Source of the DNA: Chlorobium sp.
Lineage (GTDB): Bacteria > Bacteroidota > Chlorobiia > Chlorobiales > Chlorobiaceae
Direction of reading: 5' to 3'
Assembly: GCA_005843815.1 (NCBI GenBank)
Contig: SZYA01000046.1
Span: 1-58,753, forward strand
DNA length: 58,753 bases
The notes under the pieces are model-generated. The model searched no databases. It had not been told where the DNA came from and worked only from the letters and a program-made list of their open reading frames with translations. Positions 8,932 through 20,156 of this stretch are shown one piece after another (position 1 is the stretch's first letter; every line of letters starts with the position of its first letter). The position numbers and the translations under genes are program-made.

Positions 8932-10614
8932 TCAATCAAAAAACGAGAGTTGCTCCTTTTTTGGACTTTTACTTTTTGCACGGAACGCTCTGTACACATT
9001 GATCAATGAATTGGTTGAGCTGTCATGCCCGGAGACGGCTTCACTTCCCTGAATTTCAGGAAAAATCACCTTGGCAAGCTGCTTGCCAAGCTCCACACCC
9101 CACTGATCGAAAGAGTTGATCTCCCAGATAATACCCTGCACAAATACCTTGTGCTCGTAGATCGCAATCAAACTTCCAAGAGTAAAAGGGTTGAGTTCAT
9201 CAAGAAGAATGGTGTTGGTCGGACGATTACCAGGAAAAACCTTGTGAGGTAACAGCGCAGTCAACTCAGAAGCGCTGCAACCAGCAGCCTCAAGCTCCCG
9301 CTGTACCTCCTCTCCGCTTTTGCCCTTCATCAGCGCTTCAGTCTGCGCAAAACAGTTGGCAAGCAGTATATCATGATGCTCTCCCACCGGATTCTGTGTT
9401 TTGAGCGGCACAATAAAATCGGCAGGAATAACCTCCGTACTCTGATGCAGAAGCTGAAAAAATGCGTGTTGAGAGTTTGTGCCAGGCTCACCCCATATCA
9501 CCGGTCCGGTTGCATACCCCACCGCTGCCCCATCACAAGTGACCCGTTTACCATTGCTCTCCATATCAAGCTGCTGAAGATAGGCAGGAAAGCGGTGCAG
9601 ATACTGGTCATAAGGGATAACCGCATGCGACGAGCAGGCAAAAAAATTGTTGTACCAGATGCCAAGCAGCGCCAGAAGAACAGGAATATTACGATCAAGT
9701 GGCTCTTGGCGAAAATGCTCATCCATGGCATAAGCGCCGTCAAGAAGCTCCTGAAAATGATCAAAACCGAGGAAAAGCGCAATTGAAAGACCAATAGAAG
9801 ACCAGAGGGAGTAACGACCTCCAACCCAGTCCCAGAATCGGAACATATTGGCCTCATCAATACCAAACTCAACAACCTTGGCGCGATTGGTTGAAACTGC
9901 CACAAAATGGCGGGCAATATGCGATGCTTCGTGGGCGTGATTCAAAAACCATTCGCGGGCGGTCATGGCATTTGTCAAAGTCTCCTGAGTGGTAAATGTT
10001 TTGGAGGCAATGATAAAAAGGGTGGTTTCAGGATCAAGCTTTTTGAGAGTCTCGCTGACATGGGTGCCATCAATATTTGAAACAAAATGAACCTGGAGCT
10101 GACCGTGTGCAAAGGGGCGGAGCGCTTCGGTCACCATATACGGGCCAAGATCAGAGCCTCCAATACCGATATTGACCACATCAGTCATCCGTTTGCCTGT
10201 AAAGCCCGTCCAGCTCCCTGAAATAACCCGCTCACAACAATCCTTCATCTGGCCAAGCACCTCAGCAATCTCCGCTGAAAGATCGAGCCCATCGACTTGA
10301 AGCTTGTACCCTGGTGGCCTGCGCAATGCCGTATGCAACACCGCCCGTCGTTCAGTGACATTTATCGTCTCGCCCTTAAACATGTCATCACGCTTTTTCT
10401 CCACCCCGGCATGGCGCGCCAGCTCAAGCAGCAACTCCATGGTTCCCGGAGTGATCCTGTTTTTTGAATAATCAAGCAACAAGCCCTTCCATTGCGTTGA
10501 GAAGCGTTCAAAACGCGCCGGATCTTCACAAAACATCTCACTCATCTGCAGAGTCTCAATCTCAAGCTGGTGTGCCTGAAGTTCGCGCCAGACGACGCTT
10601 TTTGACAAATCCAT
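8932..10614 (-). CDS. pgi: glucose-6-phosphate isomerase
   Basis: This is the cytoplasmic enzyme interconverting glucose-6-phosphate and fructose-6-phosphate. At 560 residues it is full length for the family. Conserved stretches include '[15 protein letters not shown]', the sugar-phosphate segment '[12 protein letters not shown]', '[12 protein letters not shown]', and the signature around '[12 protein letters not shown]' near the C-terminus. The start is an ATG with no competing upstream extension. It ends 14 bp from the hairpin shared with the caspase-like gene. Confidence 0.97.
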   Translation of the reverse strand: MDLSKSVVWRELQAHQLEIETLQMSEMFCEDPARFERFSTQWKGLLLDYSKNRITPGTMELLLELARHAGVEKKRDDMFKGETINVTERRAVLHTALRRPPGYKLQVDGLDLSAEIAEVLGQMKDCCERVISGSWTGFTGKRMTDVVNIGIGGSDLGPYMVTEALRPFAHGQLQVHFVSNIDGTHVSETLKKLDPETTLFIIASKTFTTQETLTNAMTAREWFLNHAHEASHIARHFVAVSTNRAKVVEFGIDEANMFRFWDWVGGRYSLWSSIGLSIALFLGFDHFQELLDGAYAMDEHFRQEPLDRNIPVLLALLGIWYNNFFACSSHAVIPYDQYLHRFPAYLQQLDMESNGKRVTCDGAAVGYATGPVIWGEPGTNSQHAFFQLLHQSTEVIPADFIVPLKTQNPVGEHHDILLANCFAQTEALMKGKSGEEVQRELEAAGCSASELTALLPHKVFPGNRPTNTILLDELNPFTLGSLIAIYEHKVFVQGIIWEINSFDQWGVELGKQLAKVIFPEIQGSEAVSGHDSSTNSLINVYRAFRAKSKSPKKEQLSFFD

Positions 10615-10675
10615 GATATATGTGTTACCTGTTTTACTGTGTTAAGCCTAATATGAGCGGTACAACTGAATAACC

Positions 10676-11083
10676 TCAATAGGGAATATAGCGCAACATC
10701 AAGGTACAACCATGACCATCACACTCAAGAGCAACTATTTCAGCGATGCTTTGGATAATGTAGAGACCCCGACCAGATAATTTGAAAAGATGAAGAGGAG
10801 TGACAGGGCTGGGCTGTTCTTGGGGGTTGAACCCTTTTCCGCAGTCCCTGATGCAAGCCAGCAACGTATTGGCTGTAGCAAGCAGCCTGCACGATACCGT
10901 CAAATCTTCCCGCCCCCCATTACCATGTTTAATGGCATTGACAAAAGCCTCTTTCATACTCAACTGAAGCGCTTCAATAAAAAGAGCACTGTATCGCTCC
11001 CGTTTCGCAAATGTTGCAATAAAACCGCTCAACAGTTCATACTCTGAATATCTACCCGGCAAAATAATATCAGACCGACTCAT
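10676..11083 (-). CDS. RsbW-type ATP-binding anti-sigma/serine kinase
   Basis: The 135-residue protein is one GHKL ATPase domain. It has the N box 'EAFVNAIKHGN', the G1 box 'RDCGKGFNP' and the G2 box 'GRGLYIIQS'. Proteins of this size and pattern are RsbW/SpoIIAB-like kinases that hold a sigma factor or phosphorylate an STAS anti-anti-sigma partner. No partner gene lies beside it. The gene precedes pgi on the same strand with a 61-bp gap, probably incidentally. Confidence 0.85.
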   Translation of the reverse strand: MSRSDIILPGRYSEYELLSGFIATFAKRERYSALFIEALQLSMKEAFVNAIKHGNGGREDLTVSCRLLATANTLLACIRDCGKGFNPQEQPSPVTPLHLFKLSGRGLYIIQSIAEIVALECDGHGCTLMLRYIPY

Positions 11084-11339
11084 GATACAGACTTCATCCT
11101 CCAGTGAGATTTATAGCATTATTCCCTAATTTACAACGAAACACACACAGAGCAAAGCTCCTTGAAGAAAAACCGGCAAGCGAGACAGACGCATAAAAGT
11201 ATTAAGTAATAGTAGTATTTAGCCTTATTTTTTTATAATTTGGTTATATTATTCCGCGTTTCACGATAATTGAAACAAAATCTTTAATAAAAAAAACAAA
11301 AATTTTGTACATCATCATCCAATACAAAGATTAAACACT

Positions 11340-12047
11340 ATGAAAAAAACAGCAAAACTACTTGCACTCGCTGTTGCACTTATTGCAGGACTCAGTGGCA
11401 CCGCACAAGCAGAGGGATTTAAAACAGGCGCAGATGTTGTCAGCAGCTATGTCTGGAGAGGTGGAGAACTGGGCGATTCACCAGCAATTCAGCCAGCTCT
11501 CTCCTATTCTTTTCCTGGCAGCGGTGTCGTTGTCGGGGCATGGGGCGCCTACGCATTGAGCGATACCATCACAAGCTCAACAACGCCTGGTAAATATCGT
11601 TATCAGGAGATCAACCTCTATGCCACCCTACCGGTTGGCCCCTTCAGCTTTACCATTACTGATTATTACATTCCAGACACAACTGTTACACCAAGTCCCC
11701 GAGCGTTTGATTTCAGCAACCAGGGCGCAAACGTTATTGAACTCAGTGTCGGCTACGCAGTAGACAACCTCAGCCTGCTGGCCGCAATTAATGTTGCTGG
11801 AGTTGAATCTGGTGGCGCCAAAAATGCCAAATACTGTGAAGCCACCTATAAGTTTTATGAAAAAGATGGCTACACGGCAAAAGGGGTTGTTGGTCTGGGT
11901 AATGAAGATTACTACGGCGACAAGGAGGGCAACAATATAGCTCTCGTCAACACTGGCATATCGGTTTCAAAAGATCGCTATACCACATCATACATCTACA
12001 ATCCTGACACAGAAAAATCAACCCTTCTCTTTATGGCATCGTTCTGA
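11340..12047 (+). CDS. TorF-like putative outer-membrane porin
   Basis: The 235-residue protein has a clear signal peptide ('MKKTAKLLALAVALIAGLSGTAQA') and then 'SSYVWRG', the N-terminal mark of the TIGR02001/TorF group of putative beta-barrels. Alternating aromatic strands follow, and the protein ends in Phe as outer-membrane proteins often do. The transported substrate is unknown. The 256 bp upstream is AT-rich and probably holds the promoter, but I see no convincing -35/-10 pair. It is monocistronic, with convergent neighbours downstream. Confidence 0.8.
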   Translation: MKKTAKLLALAVALIAGLSGTAQAEGFKTGADVVSSYVWRGGELGDSPAIQPALSYSFPGSGVVVGAWGAYALSDTITSSTTPGKYRYQEINLYATLPVGPFSFTITDYYIPDTTVTPSPRAFDFSNQGANVIELSVGYAVDNLSLLAAINVAGVESGGAKNAKYCEATYKFYEKDGYTAKGVVGLGNEDYYGDKEGNNIALVNTGISVSKDRYTTSYIYNPDTEKSTLLFMASF

Positions 12048-12124
12048 AGTATCAGGTAAAATCTGTCAGGTTTTTTGCATCCGTGAACCCCGCACTCCAG
12101 CTCTGCATTGTTTTCTTTTTTTCT

Positions 12125-12142
12125 GCCGAGCTGGAGCTCGGC
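12125..12142. repeat. short perfect inverted repeat
   Basis: GCCGAGCT-GG-AGCTCGGC forms an 8-bp stem with a 2-nt loop between the convergent porin and GNAT genes. No T tract follows in either direction, so it is a weak terminator candidate. Confidence 0.5.
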
Positions 12143-12203
12143 GATCCCTGGTAGGTACATCCTCACCAAATCACTTCAGAACCAACAGAGAGATACTCGG
12201 GGC

Positions 12204-13337
12204 CTATAGATCAGCCTCGTAAATAACATACTCTTTGTAGGGAATCCCGCCAATCACCTTTGCCAGCTTGCTCATTGGCTCATTAGCCTTCAGCACCCAG
12301 CTCATCTCACTCGCCTGAATGCCGTGTTTACCACCATAATCAGCAACCTCGGCATTCATGATACTATCGACACCTTTGTTGCGATACTCGGGCAAAACAC
12401 CCATCACGATGGTACGCACCATGGTGATGTTGCGACTGTACCAGAGATATTTGAGAAGCCCAAGAGGCGAAAAAGGGTTGCCATTGACATGCTTGAGAGC
12501 CTGATTAACATCGGGTAGCGAGAGTGAAAAACCGACCGTACGCTTGTTACGATCTTCGACAAAGAAAATGTAATTTGGATTTGCAATGGGCTTGAGACTT
12601 TTTCCAAGAAAGTTGAACTCCTTGTCGGTCATGGGCACAAAACCCCAGTTTTTCTCCCACGCCCTGTTATAGATCTCCCGCATACGGCCAACCTCCCCGT
12701 CAAAATCCTTCATGTTCATGGTACGGATCGTCAACCCTTCCCGCTTCTTAACATGCTCTGCTATACGGCGCAGACGATCAATATCAATACTCTCCTGATC
12801 GATATACCAGGCAAGCAGCTCCTGACCGATGTGATGTCCACTCTTCAGAACAAGGTCGTTATAATAGGGAGGATTGTACAGCATGAGAAAAACCGGCGGG
12901 CTATCATATCCTCTGGTCAACATGCCACACTGGTCGTTCATGGATGGACTGACCGGTCCACGCATAGCGGTAAGTCCCTTTTTTTTCAGCCATCCGCTTG
13001 CCGCTTCAAAAAGAGCATGAGCAACCTGCTGATCATTGATACACTCAAAAAAGCCCCAGAACCCAACCTTGTCTTCATGCACCTGGTTATGGCGACGGTT
13101 CTCGACAGCCGCAATAGTCCCAGCCATAACACCATCTTTCCATGCAGTAAACATTGCCAGATCAGCATGTTCGTACAGGGGAAACAGCTCCGTATCAAGT
13201 GTTTTCATGTAATCGTCAATAACCGGCGGAACCCAGTGTTTATTGAGTTCAGGATCTTTGCGGTAGATCTGCCACGCAAAGATTATAAACTCTCTCTTCT
13301 CTTTTTTATTGCGGACTTGCCGTATCTCTATTGCCAT
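12204..13337 (-). CDS. GNAT-superfamily acyltransferase, unknown substrate
   Basis: The 377-residue protein carries a GNAT-like C-terminal half, with the acyl-CoA loop in 'LPEYRNKGVDSIM'. The N-terminal half contains 'MRGPVSPSMNDQCGML' and 'GFWGFFECINDQQVAHALF', a pattern I associate with two-domain GNAT proteins of unknown role. The start at 13337 is well supported: GGGGAG sits just upstream and overlaps the end of the DAHP synthase gene. The track's extra 34 residues would read back into that gene. Ten bases separate it from the DAHP synthase stop, so the two are co-transcribed. Confidence 0.8.
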   Translation of the reverse strand: MAIEIRQVRNKKEKREFIIFAWQIYRKDPELNKHWVPPVIDDYMKTLDTELFPLYEHADLAMFTAWKDGVMAGTIAAVENRRHNQVHEDKVGFWGFFECINDQQVAHALFEAASGWLKKKGLTAMRGPVSPSMNDQCGMLTRGYDSPPVFLMLYNPPYYNDLVLKSGHHIGQELLAWYIDQESIDIDRLRRIAEHVKKREGLTIRTMNMKDFDGEVGRMREIYNRAWEKNWGFVPMTDKEFNFLGKSLKPIANPNYIFFVEDRNKRTVGFSLSLPDVNQALKHVNGNPFSPLGLLKYLWYSRNITMVRTIVMGVLPEYRNKGVDSIMNAEVADYGGKHGIQASEMSWVLKANEPMSKLAKVIGGIPYKEYVIYEADL

Positions 13338-13347
13338 ACTCTCCCCT

Positions 13348-14400
13348 TCAAATGACCAGATTATGCATAAGCGCCGCCCCTGCCCGAAGCATACCTTCAG
13401 TCTCCTCCCAGGCCAGACACTCATCGGTGATCGAGACACCGTACATCAGCTTATCAGGATCTTCAGGAAATGGCTGGTTTCCACTATAGAGATTACTCTC
13501 TATCATAACACCGACAACACTTTTGTTGCCAGCCTCTTTCTGTTTCAAAACATGTTCCCATACAGTCAACTGTCGTTCATGTTTTTTCCCCGAATTGGCA
13601 TGACTGCAATCAACAAGCAACGATTGCTGCAGACCGGCCTTGCCAAGCAACGACTCCGCAGCAGCAATACTCTCCTCATCATAATTGGGATGCTGGCCTC
13701 CACGCAGCACAAGATGGCCAAACGGATTGCCCTTTGTGGTAATAACACTGCTGCACCCATCCTGGTCGATACCAAGAAAACTATGCGGATGCATGGCAGA
13801 ACGAATCGCATCAACTGCCACACCAAGCCGACCATCAGTCGAATTCTTGAACCCGACAGGCATCGAAAGACCACTGGCCATCTGGCGGTGCGTCTGTGAC
13901 TCAATCGTCCGTGCGCCAATTGCTGCCCAGCTCACCACATCGGCCACATACTGGGGCGATATCGGATCAAGAAATTCAGTTGCTGCCGGGAGACCCATCT
14001 CATTGATCTCGATGAGAAGCTTGCGCGCATGAAAAAGTCCGTGTTCAATATCGTAGGTATCATCCAGATGGGGATCGTTGATGAACCCTTTCCATCCGAC
14101 AGTGGTACGGGGCTTTTCAAAATAGACCCTCATCATGATACAGAGTTCATGCTGAAGCTCCTTGCGCAACAAGGCAAGTCTTTCGGCGTACTCACGAGCC
14201 GAATCCACATCATGGATAGAGCAGGGCCCCACAATCACCAGCAACCGACTATCCTTGCCGGTTAAAATATGTTCAACCTCACGACGCCCGACCGTTACCG
14301 TAGCGGCTACCTGTTCATCCACCGGCAGCAACGCCTTGAGCGCTCCTGGTGAAGGAAGTCGAATAATTCGTGAAACTCTTAAATCATGTAACTGTTCCAT
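13348..14400 (-). CDS. 3-deoxy-7-phosphoheptulonate (DAHP) synthase, class I
   Basis: It condenses phosphoenolpyruvate and erythrose-4-phosphate as the first step of the shikimate pathway. The 350-residue product is of the AroF/G/H type, with '[10 protein letters not shown]', '[16 protein letters not shown]', '[20 protein letters not shown]' and 'DCSHANSGK'. The start is ATG 14400 ('[18 protein letters not shown]'). The track's 34 extra residues run into the AT-rich intergenic region and are unlikely. Which of AroF, AroG or AroH it resembles in feedback control cannot be read by eye. It is divergent from serA. Confidence 0.93.
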   Translation of the reverse strand: MEQLHDLRVSRIIRLPSPGALKALLPVDEQVAATVTVGRREVEHILTGKDSRLLVIVGPCSIHDVDSAREYAERLALLRKELQHELCIMMRVYFEKPRTTVGWKGFINDPHLDDTYDIEHGLFHARKLLIEINEMGLPAATEFLDPISPQYVADVVSWAAIGARTIESQTHRQMASGLSMPVGFKNSTDGRLGVAVDAIRSAMHPHSFLGIDQDGCSSVITTKGNPFGHLVLRGGQHPNYDEESIAAAESLLGKAGLQQSLLVDCSHANSGKKHERQLTVWEHVLKQKEAGNKSVVGVMIESNLYSGNQPFPEDPDKLMYGVSITDECLAWEETEGMLRAGAALMHNLVI

Positions 14401-14618
14401 CCGTTTTACACCTATAATAACATCAATAATAATATCACTAAAATTACAGTATGCAAGATAAAAAAAACCACCAGATATAATAGAGTGCAGTACCCATACC
14501 ACACCATCTCTGGAAACAGGATAAACTCTTTCAAAAGAGCATTGAGCCGCAAAATTTCTTTATATTGGAGCACTGACAACAAAATTGAAGGCAATTCAAA
14601 TCATCTATACGTAGAAAT
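14401..14618. promoter_or_regulatory. divergent promoter region for DAHP synthase and serA
   Basis: The 218-bp AT-rich interval lies between two divergent amino-acid biosynthesis genes and must hold both promoters. I find no convincing -35/-10 pair with correct spacing and no recognisable operator or attenuator. Confidence 0.5.
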
Positions 14619-16199
14619 ATGAAGATACTGATCACTGACGGTATTGACCCCCAATGCGCTCAAATCCTCACGCAAAACGGTTTTGACGTAACCGAACGAC
14701 CAAAAATTAGCAAGGAAGAGCTTAAAGAGATTATAGGGAACTTTGACAAGCTCATCGTCAGAAGCGCAACCAAGGTTACCGCTGAAATTCTGGAGTGTGG
14801 AACCAAACTCAATCTGATAGGAAGAGCTGGAGCTGGAGTTGACAACATTGATATTGAAGCAGCAACCCGCAAAGGGGTTATTGTGATGAATACCCCGGGA
14901 GGGAATACCGTTTCCGCCGCAGAACACACCTGTGCCATGATGCTCGCTGCCGCACGCCACATTCCGCAGGCAACAGCAGACCTGAAGCAGGGTCACTGGA
15001 ACAAAACAAAATTCAGCGGAGTAGAGCTTGAGGGTAAAACACTCTCTATCATCGGTCTTGGAAAAATCGGACGTGAAGTTGCCTCCAGGATGCAGGCATT
15101 CGGCATGAAAACTATCGCCTACGACCCGATGATTCCCGACGAATATGCCGCGCAGCTCAATATTGATCTCCTTCCCCTGCATGAGAATTTTATCCATGCC
15201 GACTTCATCACTATCCACTCATCACTCAACGAATCAACCCGCAATCTCATTGCCAAAGATACGTTTGAACTGATGAAAGAGGGTGTGATCATCGTCAATT
15301 GTGCCAGAGGGGGGATCATTAACGAAGCCGACCTTGCTGAAGCCATTATATCAGGCAAAGTGGCCGCAGTAGCGCTTGATGTTTTTGAAAAAGAGCCCAT
15401 CGACCCCGACAATCCGCTGCTGAAACTTGAGCAGGTGATTGCCACGCCGCATATCGCCGCATCGACTGCTGAAGCACAGCAAAAGGTGGCCATTCAGATT
15501 GCTGAACAGATCGTCGGATGGAAACGGACCGGAAAACTTGAAGGAGCCGTCAACGCATCAGCCGTCGAACTGGCACAGGTTCCCGGCGTACAATCGTATC
15601 TCAACCTGGCCGAAAAACTCGGTGCAACACTCGCTCAGATGACACCGGTTAATGCCCGGAAGATGACTGTAAGAACCTCCGGTGAATTTCTCCACAAATT
15701 CAATGAGGTAATCACCGCTGCTGCCCTGAAAGGGTTTCTTGACATCAGGCAGTCGAAAGATACCAACTACATCAACGCATTCACCATGGCCCGAGAGTGC
15801 GGTATCAGCCTGAACCAGAAGTTTGAAAAGGAAAACCTCGACTACACCAACCTTATCCGCATAGAGCTCGAAAACGAGACCACAAAACGGATGATCGGCG
15901 GGACAGTCTTTGGCGACAAAGAGGTTCGCATTGTGATGATCGACCAGTTTCTTGTTGAGTTCAAGCCAGAAGGCAATATTATCATCTACAACAATGCCGA
16001 CAAACCCGGTGTCATCGCCAATGTCACCCAACTGCTGCTTCAGCACAATCTGAATGTTGCTTATGTAGCCCTCTCAAGAGATGAAGATAAAAAGGTTGCC
16101 ATGACCGCCATTGTTGTCGATGGCGATGTTACCCCCAAACTGCTTGAGGAGATAAGAGGTGTTAATGGCGTTGAGGTCGCCCACCTTGTATCACTCTGA
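14619..16199 (+). CDS. serA: D-3-phosphoglycerate dehydrogenase
   Basis: It catalyses the first committed step of serine synthesis, NAD-dependent oxidation of 3-phosphoglycerate. The 526-residue long form has a catalytic domain, a Rossmann motif 'GLGKIGREVASRM', the catalytic Arg in 'NCARGGIINE', Glu in 'FEKEP' and His in 'ATPHIAAST'. An intervening domain and a C-terminal ACT domain ('KPGVIANVTQLLLQHNLNV') follow. The ACT domain suggests amino-acid binding, though serine inhibition is not certain in the long form. The ATG at 14619 is the only sensible start, and a strong terminator follows. Confidence 0.97.
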   Translation: MKILITDGIDPQCAQILTQNGFDVTERPKISKEELKEIIGNFDKLIVRSATKVTAEILECGTKLNLIGRAGAGVDNIDIEAATRKGVIVMNTPGGNTVSAAEHTCAMMLAAARHIPQATADLKQGHWNKTKFSGVELEGKTLSIIGLGKIGREVASRMQAFGMKTIAYDPMIPDEYAAQLNIDLLPLHENFIHADFITIHSSLNESTRNLIAKDTFELMKEGVIIVNCARGGIINEADLAEAIISGKVAAVALDVFEKEPIDPDNPLLKLEQVIATPHIAASTAEAQQKVAIQIAEQIVGWKRTGKLEGAVNASAVELAQVPGVQSYLNLAEKLGATLAQMTPVNARKMTVRTSGEFLHKFNEVITAAALKGFLDIRQSKDTNYINAFTMARECGISLNQKFEKENLDYTNLIRIELENETTKRMIGGTVFGDKEVRIVMIDQFLVEFKPEGNIIIYNNADKPGVIANVTQLLLQHNLNVAYVALSRDEDKKVAMTAIVVDGDVTPKLLEEIRGVNGVEVAHLVSL

Positions 16200-16235
16200 A
16201 ATCACTTTGAGCCTTCGCGACATAGTTACAAAAAA

Positions 16236-16262
16236 AACCTGCCCGAAAAGGCAGGTTTTTTT
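16236..16262. terminator. bidirectional rho-independent terminator
   Basis: AACCTGCC and GGCAGGTT form an 8-bp stem with a 6-nt loop. It is preceded by an A tract and followed by a T tract, so it can terminate serA on the plus strand and the ArsA-like gene on the minus strand. Confidence 0.9.
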
Positions 16263-16303
16263 TGTGCATCGTGCACCTTTGTGCATCATATCTGGCAAAC
16301 AGG

Positions 16304-17494
16304 TTACCTGGCAGCTTTTTCAAAATCAATGCTGAGCCACTTGTCTTCGTAGGATGCACCGGTGGACTCCATGCCTGCAAGGAAAATTGGCAGGACCACA
16401 ATCTTCTGATAATCACCGATACGAATAGTGAGGTCATCACCAAGCTTGAGAATTTTTGGTTCAAGCCCCATATTCTCCATAAACGGCAATCTCACGCGCA
16501 CCTTGTAGTGCCCTTCAGAGACCTTTGAAATATCAATCGGGTTCTCGGTAAAGAAGACATCAAGCGGATTCTTCTCTTCATACACCTTCTCACCCACCCG
16601 GCGAAGCATGGCCAACCCCACAACCTCATCATCAAACAGCGGCACTTCAGCAATCGGAATAGGCGCAAAAGCCTCCTCAATCTGCTCAATATACTTCTGC
16701 TGAATAGCACGCCATTTCTGGAAGTAAGGATCAGGACTCTGATCGGGCATGACGCGGTTAATAGTAATACGATCAACCGTAATGCCGTACAGGTTAAGAT
16801 AGGTCAAGGCTCGCATCGACTCCTTGATAACCATCTTTTCAGGGTTCATGACAAGGCGCATCGTTGTTTTGGAGCCATCAGCAAGCAGATCAATAATACC
16901 TTCGGTTGAAGAGAAGAGGTTGTCAACCTTTTCGTAGACCTCTACAGGAGCTACAAAATCGTTTATCTTGTTGACTTTCTTGGCAAGAGGCCTGATCACC
17001 GGCTTCACCATGAACTTCTCAACATTACGAATCATCTTGATAAACCATCCGAATGTTTCAGGCAGCGAGAGGAGACGAAGTGTTTCGCCGGTAGGCGCAC
17101 AGTCTACAACAAGAAGGTCGTATTCATTCTGTTCATTATAACGCTTGATATAGGAGAGCGAAAAGAGCTCCTCCATTCCAGGCAGCACACCCATCTCTTC
17201 AGCATAAACACCTTCAATACCACGGGCCGCCATCAAGTGAGCAAAGTGCTCTCTGACAACATCCCAGTTCAGATTGAGATCACCGAAAACGCTCACCTCC
17301 TGACCCCAAAGATTTTCACAAATTTTGACAGGCGAAGGCCCTAACTTGACATCAAGCGAGTCACCCAGACTGTGTGCCGGATCGGTAGACATAATCAGTG
17401 TCTTGTACCCCATATCCGCTGCCCTCAGCGCCGTTGCTGCAGCAATTGAGGTTTTACCAACGCCTCCCTTTCCGGTAAAAATGATATTACGCAT
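16304..17494 (-). CDS. ArsA/Get3-family ATPase with C-terminal HSP20-like domain
   Basis: The 396-residue single-ATPase-domain protein has the deviant Walker A 'GKGGVGKTS', switch I '[13 protein letters not shown]' and Walker B-like '[14 protein letters not shown]'. The C-terminal ~70 residues ('[11 protein letters not shown]...[15 protein letters not shown]') look like the HSP20/alpha-crystallin-like domain found in bacterial ArsA homologues. The Cys triad and duplicated ATPase of true arsenite pumps are not seen, and there is no arsB or arsR nearby. A chaperone or targeting role is more likely than arsenic export. The start at 17494 ('[11 protein letters not shown]') is preferred over the 32-residue track extension. 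Confidence 0.88.
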   Translation of the reverse strand: MRNIIFTGKGGVGKTSIAAATALRAADMGYKTLIMSTDPAHSLGDSLDVKLGPSPVKICENLWGQEVSVFGDLNLNWDVVREHFAHLMAARGIEGVYAEEMGVLPGMEELFSLSYIKRYNEQNEYDLLVVDCAPTGETLRLLSLPETFGWFIKMIRNVEKFMVKPVIRPLAKKVNKINDFVAPVEVYEKVDNLFSSTEGIIDLLADGSKTTMRLVMNPEKMVIKESMRALTYLNLYGITVDRITINRVMPDQSPDPYFQKWRAIQQKYIEQIEEAFAPIPIAEVPLFDDEVVGLAMLRRVGEKVYEEKNPLDVFFTENPIDISKVSEGHYKVRVRLPFMENMGLEPKILKLGDDLTIRIGDYQKIVVLPIFLAGMESTGASYEDKWLSIDFEKAAR

Positions 17495-17627
17495 ACGTTT
17501 TAATGATTGCTCATTTAAAAAATTATTGAATGAAAGCGGTTTGTGCCAGCAAAGATAATAATAATATCCTTTATTTGAACATGAAAACAATTCATATCAG
17601 CACCCCGCAGCTCAACCTTCGTTGCCA

Positions 17628-19271
17628 TTACCGCTGCCGTTTCCTCGACGAACGAGCACTTTTTGCCTTGGACACCTTTGATTTTTGAGCCTTGGATAGC
17701 CTCTTTGATACGATACGTTCCTGTTTCACGCTCACCATTTTCTCAACCTTGAGACGAGTACCAACAGCAAGAGTTCTCTTTCGACCCAAACGATTCAACT
17801 CTGAGAGACGTTCAACACTCATTCCATATTTTTCAGCAACAGAGGCAAGAGTCTCCCTTTTTTTCACCCTGTAAAGCTGTATCGCCCTGGTCTGAAACTC
17901 AGCACTGGAGTTGGACGCAGATGCGCTAAAAACAATCAGCTTCTGGCCGGGAGTAACATCAGCATCCTTCAGCTTGTTCCAGGCGATAAGCTGACTGATA
18001 TAGATGCGGTACAATCTGGCAATGGAGCCAAGAGTCTCGCCCGCCTCTACAATATGTACCTTCTCCGTTTTACCATCAGCCCCCTGCAGAGTCGAACCAA
18101 CCTGAAGACTCCTTGCACGGGCAAGAAGCTCATCGCGTTCAAGGGTTTTTGCTGACTTCCATGCATAAATTTCCCCTTCCCGCTTCTGAAATGGAACCGT
18201 ATACTTTTTAGGAAGTCTGAGAATATTCGGGGCACCGACTGCGGCAGGAATAATGCCAAGTTTGTACTGCGGATTAAGAAACTGAAGATCAGCCGCAGGC
18301 ACCCCTATGGTCTCGGAAATCTGCTCAAACGATACAAGGCGGGAGGTACGCAGTGTATCGACATCCTGATAAAGATAGCCGGGCTCAACAGGTCGAATAT
18401 TATGCTCACTGTAATAAGTCATGATATAGTTTACCGCTATAAAGGCGGGAACATATCCCCTGGTTTCGGCTGGAAGGTAATCCAGTATGGCCCAGTAATC
18501 CTTTACCCCGCCTGCTTTCCTGATTGCTTTATTGACATTGCCGGGACCACAATTATAGGCAGCAAGGGCAAGAAGCCAGTCTCCATAAATAGTGTGAAGA
18601 TCTCTCAGATGCTTGCTTGCGGCTACGGTTGCCTTATAGGGATCGTACCGATCCTCAATAAACGATGTAGACTCCAGGCCATACATCTTGCCCGTGCCGT
18701 ACATGAACTGCCACAACCCTTTTGCTCCTGCCGAAGAGACTGCCGCAGGGTTAAGGGCTGACTCAACAATAGCCAGATACTTCATCTCAAGAGGAACATT
18801 TGCCCCATCAAGCTGCTCCTCAAAAAGAGGGAAGTAGAGTCTCGACAATCCAAGAATTTTCGCCGTCATGCTTCTCCGTTCAACGGCATAGGCCCTGATA
18901 AATCCCTTGACCTGGGCGTTGTAAACAAAACGAATTGGCGTCCTGGTATTCAGCGTAGCAATTCTTGCCGCGTAGGTGGAATCGTTATACTGTGGCACAA
19001 AATTGACCGGAAATCCAAATTTGTTTACCTCTTTTGATGGCCCGGAGAAGTGTTCATCCTTAAAATAGGTTGCATTGACCAGGCTGTCAAGCATATCGGA
19101 GACCGCTGACTGGCTGACCAAACCTTTATCGACAGGCAGAACCGGCTGCTCAACAGCAGAGAGCGGTAAAGCCAACAACAGGAAAAAAAGCGCTGCAGCC
19201 AACACTCTGAACGTCCTGCATAAAAGTATGATTTTCACAAGCCGCAGTTTGATTAGAGAATTGCTTAACAT
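17628..19271 (-). CDS. membrane-bound lytic murein transglycosylase with LysM repeats (MltD-like)
   Basis: It cleaves peptidoglycan glycan strands in the periplasm. An N-terminal hydrophobic signal or anchor (about residues 15-40) comes first. The SLT domain follows, with the catalytic Glu in '[11 protein letters not shown]' and the 'GAKGLWQFM' and '[14 protein letters not shown]' motifs. Two LysM domains are recognisable: '[16 protein letters not shown]' and '[17 protein letters not shown]'. The protein ends in a Lys/Arg/Ser-rich basic tail. No lipobox Cys is obvious. It stands alone between the ArsA-like gene and truA on the same strand. Confidence 0.93.
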   Translation of the reverse strand: MLSNSLIKLRLVKIILLCRTFRVLAAALFFLLLALPLSAVEQPVLPVDKGLVSQSAVSDMLDSLVNATYFKDEHFSGPSKEVNKFGFPVNFVPQYNDSTYAARIATLNTRTPIRFVYNAQVKGFIRAYAVERRSMTAKILGLSRLYFPLFEEQLDGANVPLEMKYLAIVESALNPAAVSSAGAKGLWQFMYGTGKMYGLESTSFIEDRYDPYKATVAASKHLRDLHTIYGDWLLALAAYNCGPGNVNKAIRKAGGVKDYWAILDYLPAETRGYVPAFIAVNYIMTYYSEHNIRPVEPGYLYQDVDTLRTSRLVSFEQISETIGVPAADLQFLNPQYKLGIIPAAVGAPNILRLPKKYTVPFQKREGEIYAWKSAKTLERDELLARARSLQVGSTLQGADGKTEKVHIVEAGETLGSIARLYRIYISQLIAWNKLKDADVTPGQKLIVFSASASNSSAEFQTRAIQLYRVKKRETLASVAEKYGMSVERLSELNRLGRKRTLAVGTRLKVEKMVSVKQERIVSKRLSKAQKSKVSKAKSARSSRKRQR

Positions 19272-19315
19272 AAAAACAGTTCGAGACTATTACAATAACC
19301 ATTTACTATTATGGG

Positions 19316-20047
19316 TCAGTATCTCGCCTCCCAGAGAAAAAGACCGGCAGGAGGCGCTGGATTTAATTGAAAAGTCACCACACCGGTTTCCAGCATCCGG
19401 GTAAACTCGTCAACCGAGAGCAGACCCTTGCCCGCGCTTGTCATCGCATCCACAAGATAGCGCACCATACTTCTCAAAAACCGGTTCGCCGAAATTTGAA
19501 AAACCAGAAACCGATGATCACGATACCATTTGCAATCATGCACATGGCAGATTCTGCCCGGATTATCACGATCTTCCTTTGAAAAGGCGGTGAAATCACG
19601 AACGCCCTCAATCAATGCCGCAATCTGGAGCATAACGGCAACATCAAGCTGACCATAGGAACAGCCCGCAAAGCGACCATAAATGGCTGAGGGCTTTTCG
19701 ATCATAAAATAGCGATATTGCCTCTCTTTCGCACTATGCCGGGCATGAAAATCCATAGAGACCTCAAGGGGATTGGTCACTCGAATCGTTGCAGGCAAAA
19801 GGGAGTTCAGCGAATGCACCATTCTCGACGGTTCCATTGAGGAGTGCGTCACAAAGTTAGCCGTCTGCTCCCGGGCATGAACCCCTTTATCAGTTCTGCC
19901 AGCAGCAGCAAGAGAGACGGGCTCCTGCAGAATCATCCGAAGCGCCGCCTCAATCTCCCCCTGCACCGTCATAATCCCGCGGGACTGCCTCTGCCACCCG
20001 GCAAAGGAGGAACCATCATATTCAACCGTCATCCTGATATTTTTCAT
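19316..20047 (-). CDS. truA: tRNA pseudouridine(38-40) synthase
   Basis: It isomerises uridines 38-40 in the tRNA anticodon arm. The 243-residue protein has the family length, the N-terminal 'YDGSSFAGWQRQ', the catalytic Asp in 'GRTDKGVHA', and 'QISANRFLRSMVRYLV' near the C-terminus. The start is an ATG with no extension. It is divergent from the GH13 gene across a 109-bp gap. Confidence 0.96.
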   Translation of the reverse strand: MKNIRMTVEYDGSSFAGWQRQSRGIMTVQGEIEAALRMILQEPVSLAAAGRTDKGVHAREQTANFVTHSSMEPSRMVHSLNSLLPATIRVTNPLEVSMDFHARHSAKERQYRYFMIEKPSAIYGRFAGCSYGQLDVAVMLQIAALIEGVRDFTAFSKEDRDNPGRICHVHDCKWYRDHRFLVFQISANRFLRSMVRYLVDAMTSAGKGLLSVDEFTRMLETGVVTFQLNPAPPAGLFLWEARY

Positions 20048-20156
20048 CGGGCGGAGGTTATTCGTTTCACAGAGTCACCTCTAATTTAGTACATTCCATT
20101 CTGAAAAAGGTTATCATTTTTCCAGCATTGCTCATCCAGAAAAACAGAGTATCACA

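Noticed and set aside
12753-13355. 200-aa plus-strand ORF
   Set aside because: It is antisense to the GNAT gene, which has a strong RBS and conserved motifs; the composition is His/Lys/Ile-rich and non-protein-like.
16304-17494. arsenite-efflux ATPase
   Set aside because: Single ATPase domain with HSP20-like C-terminus, no Cys triad, and no arsB/arsR neighbours.
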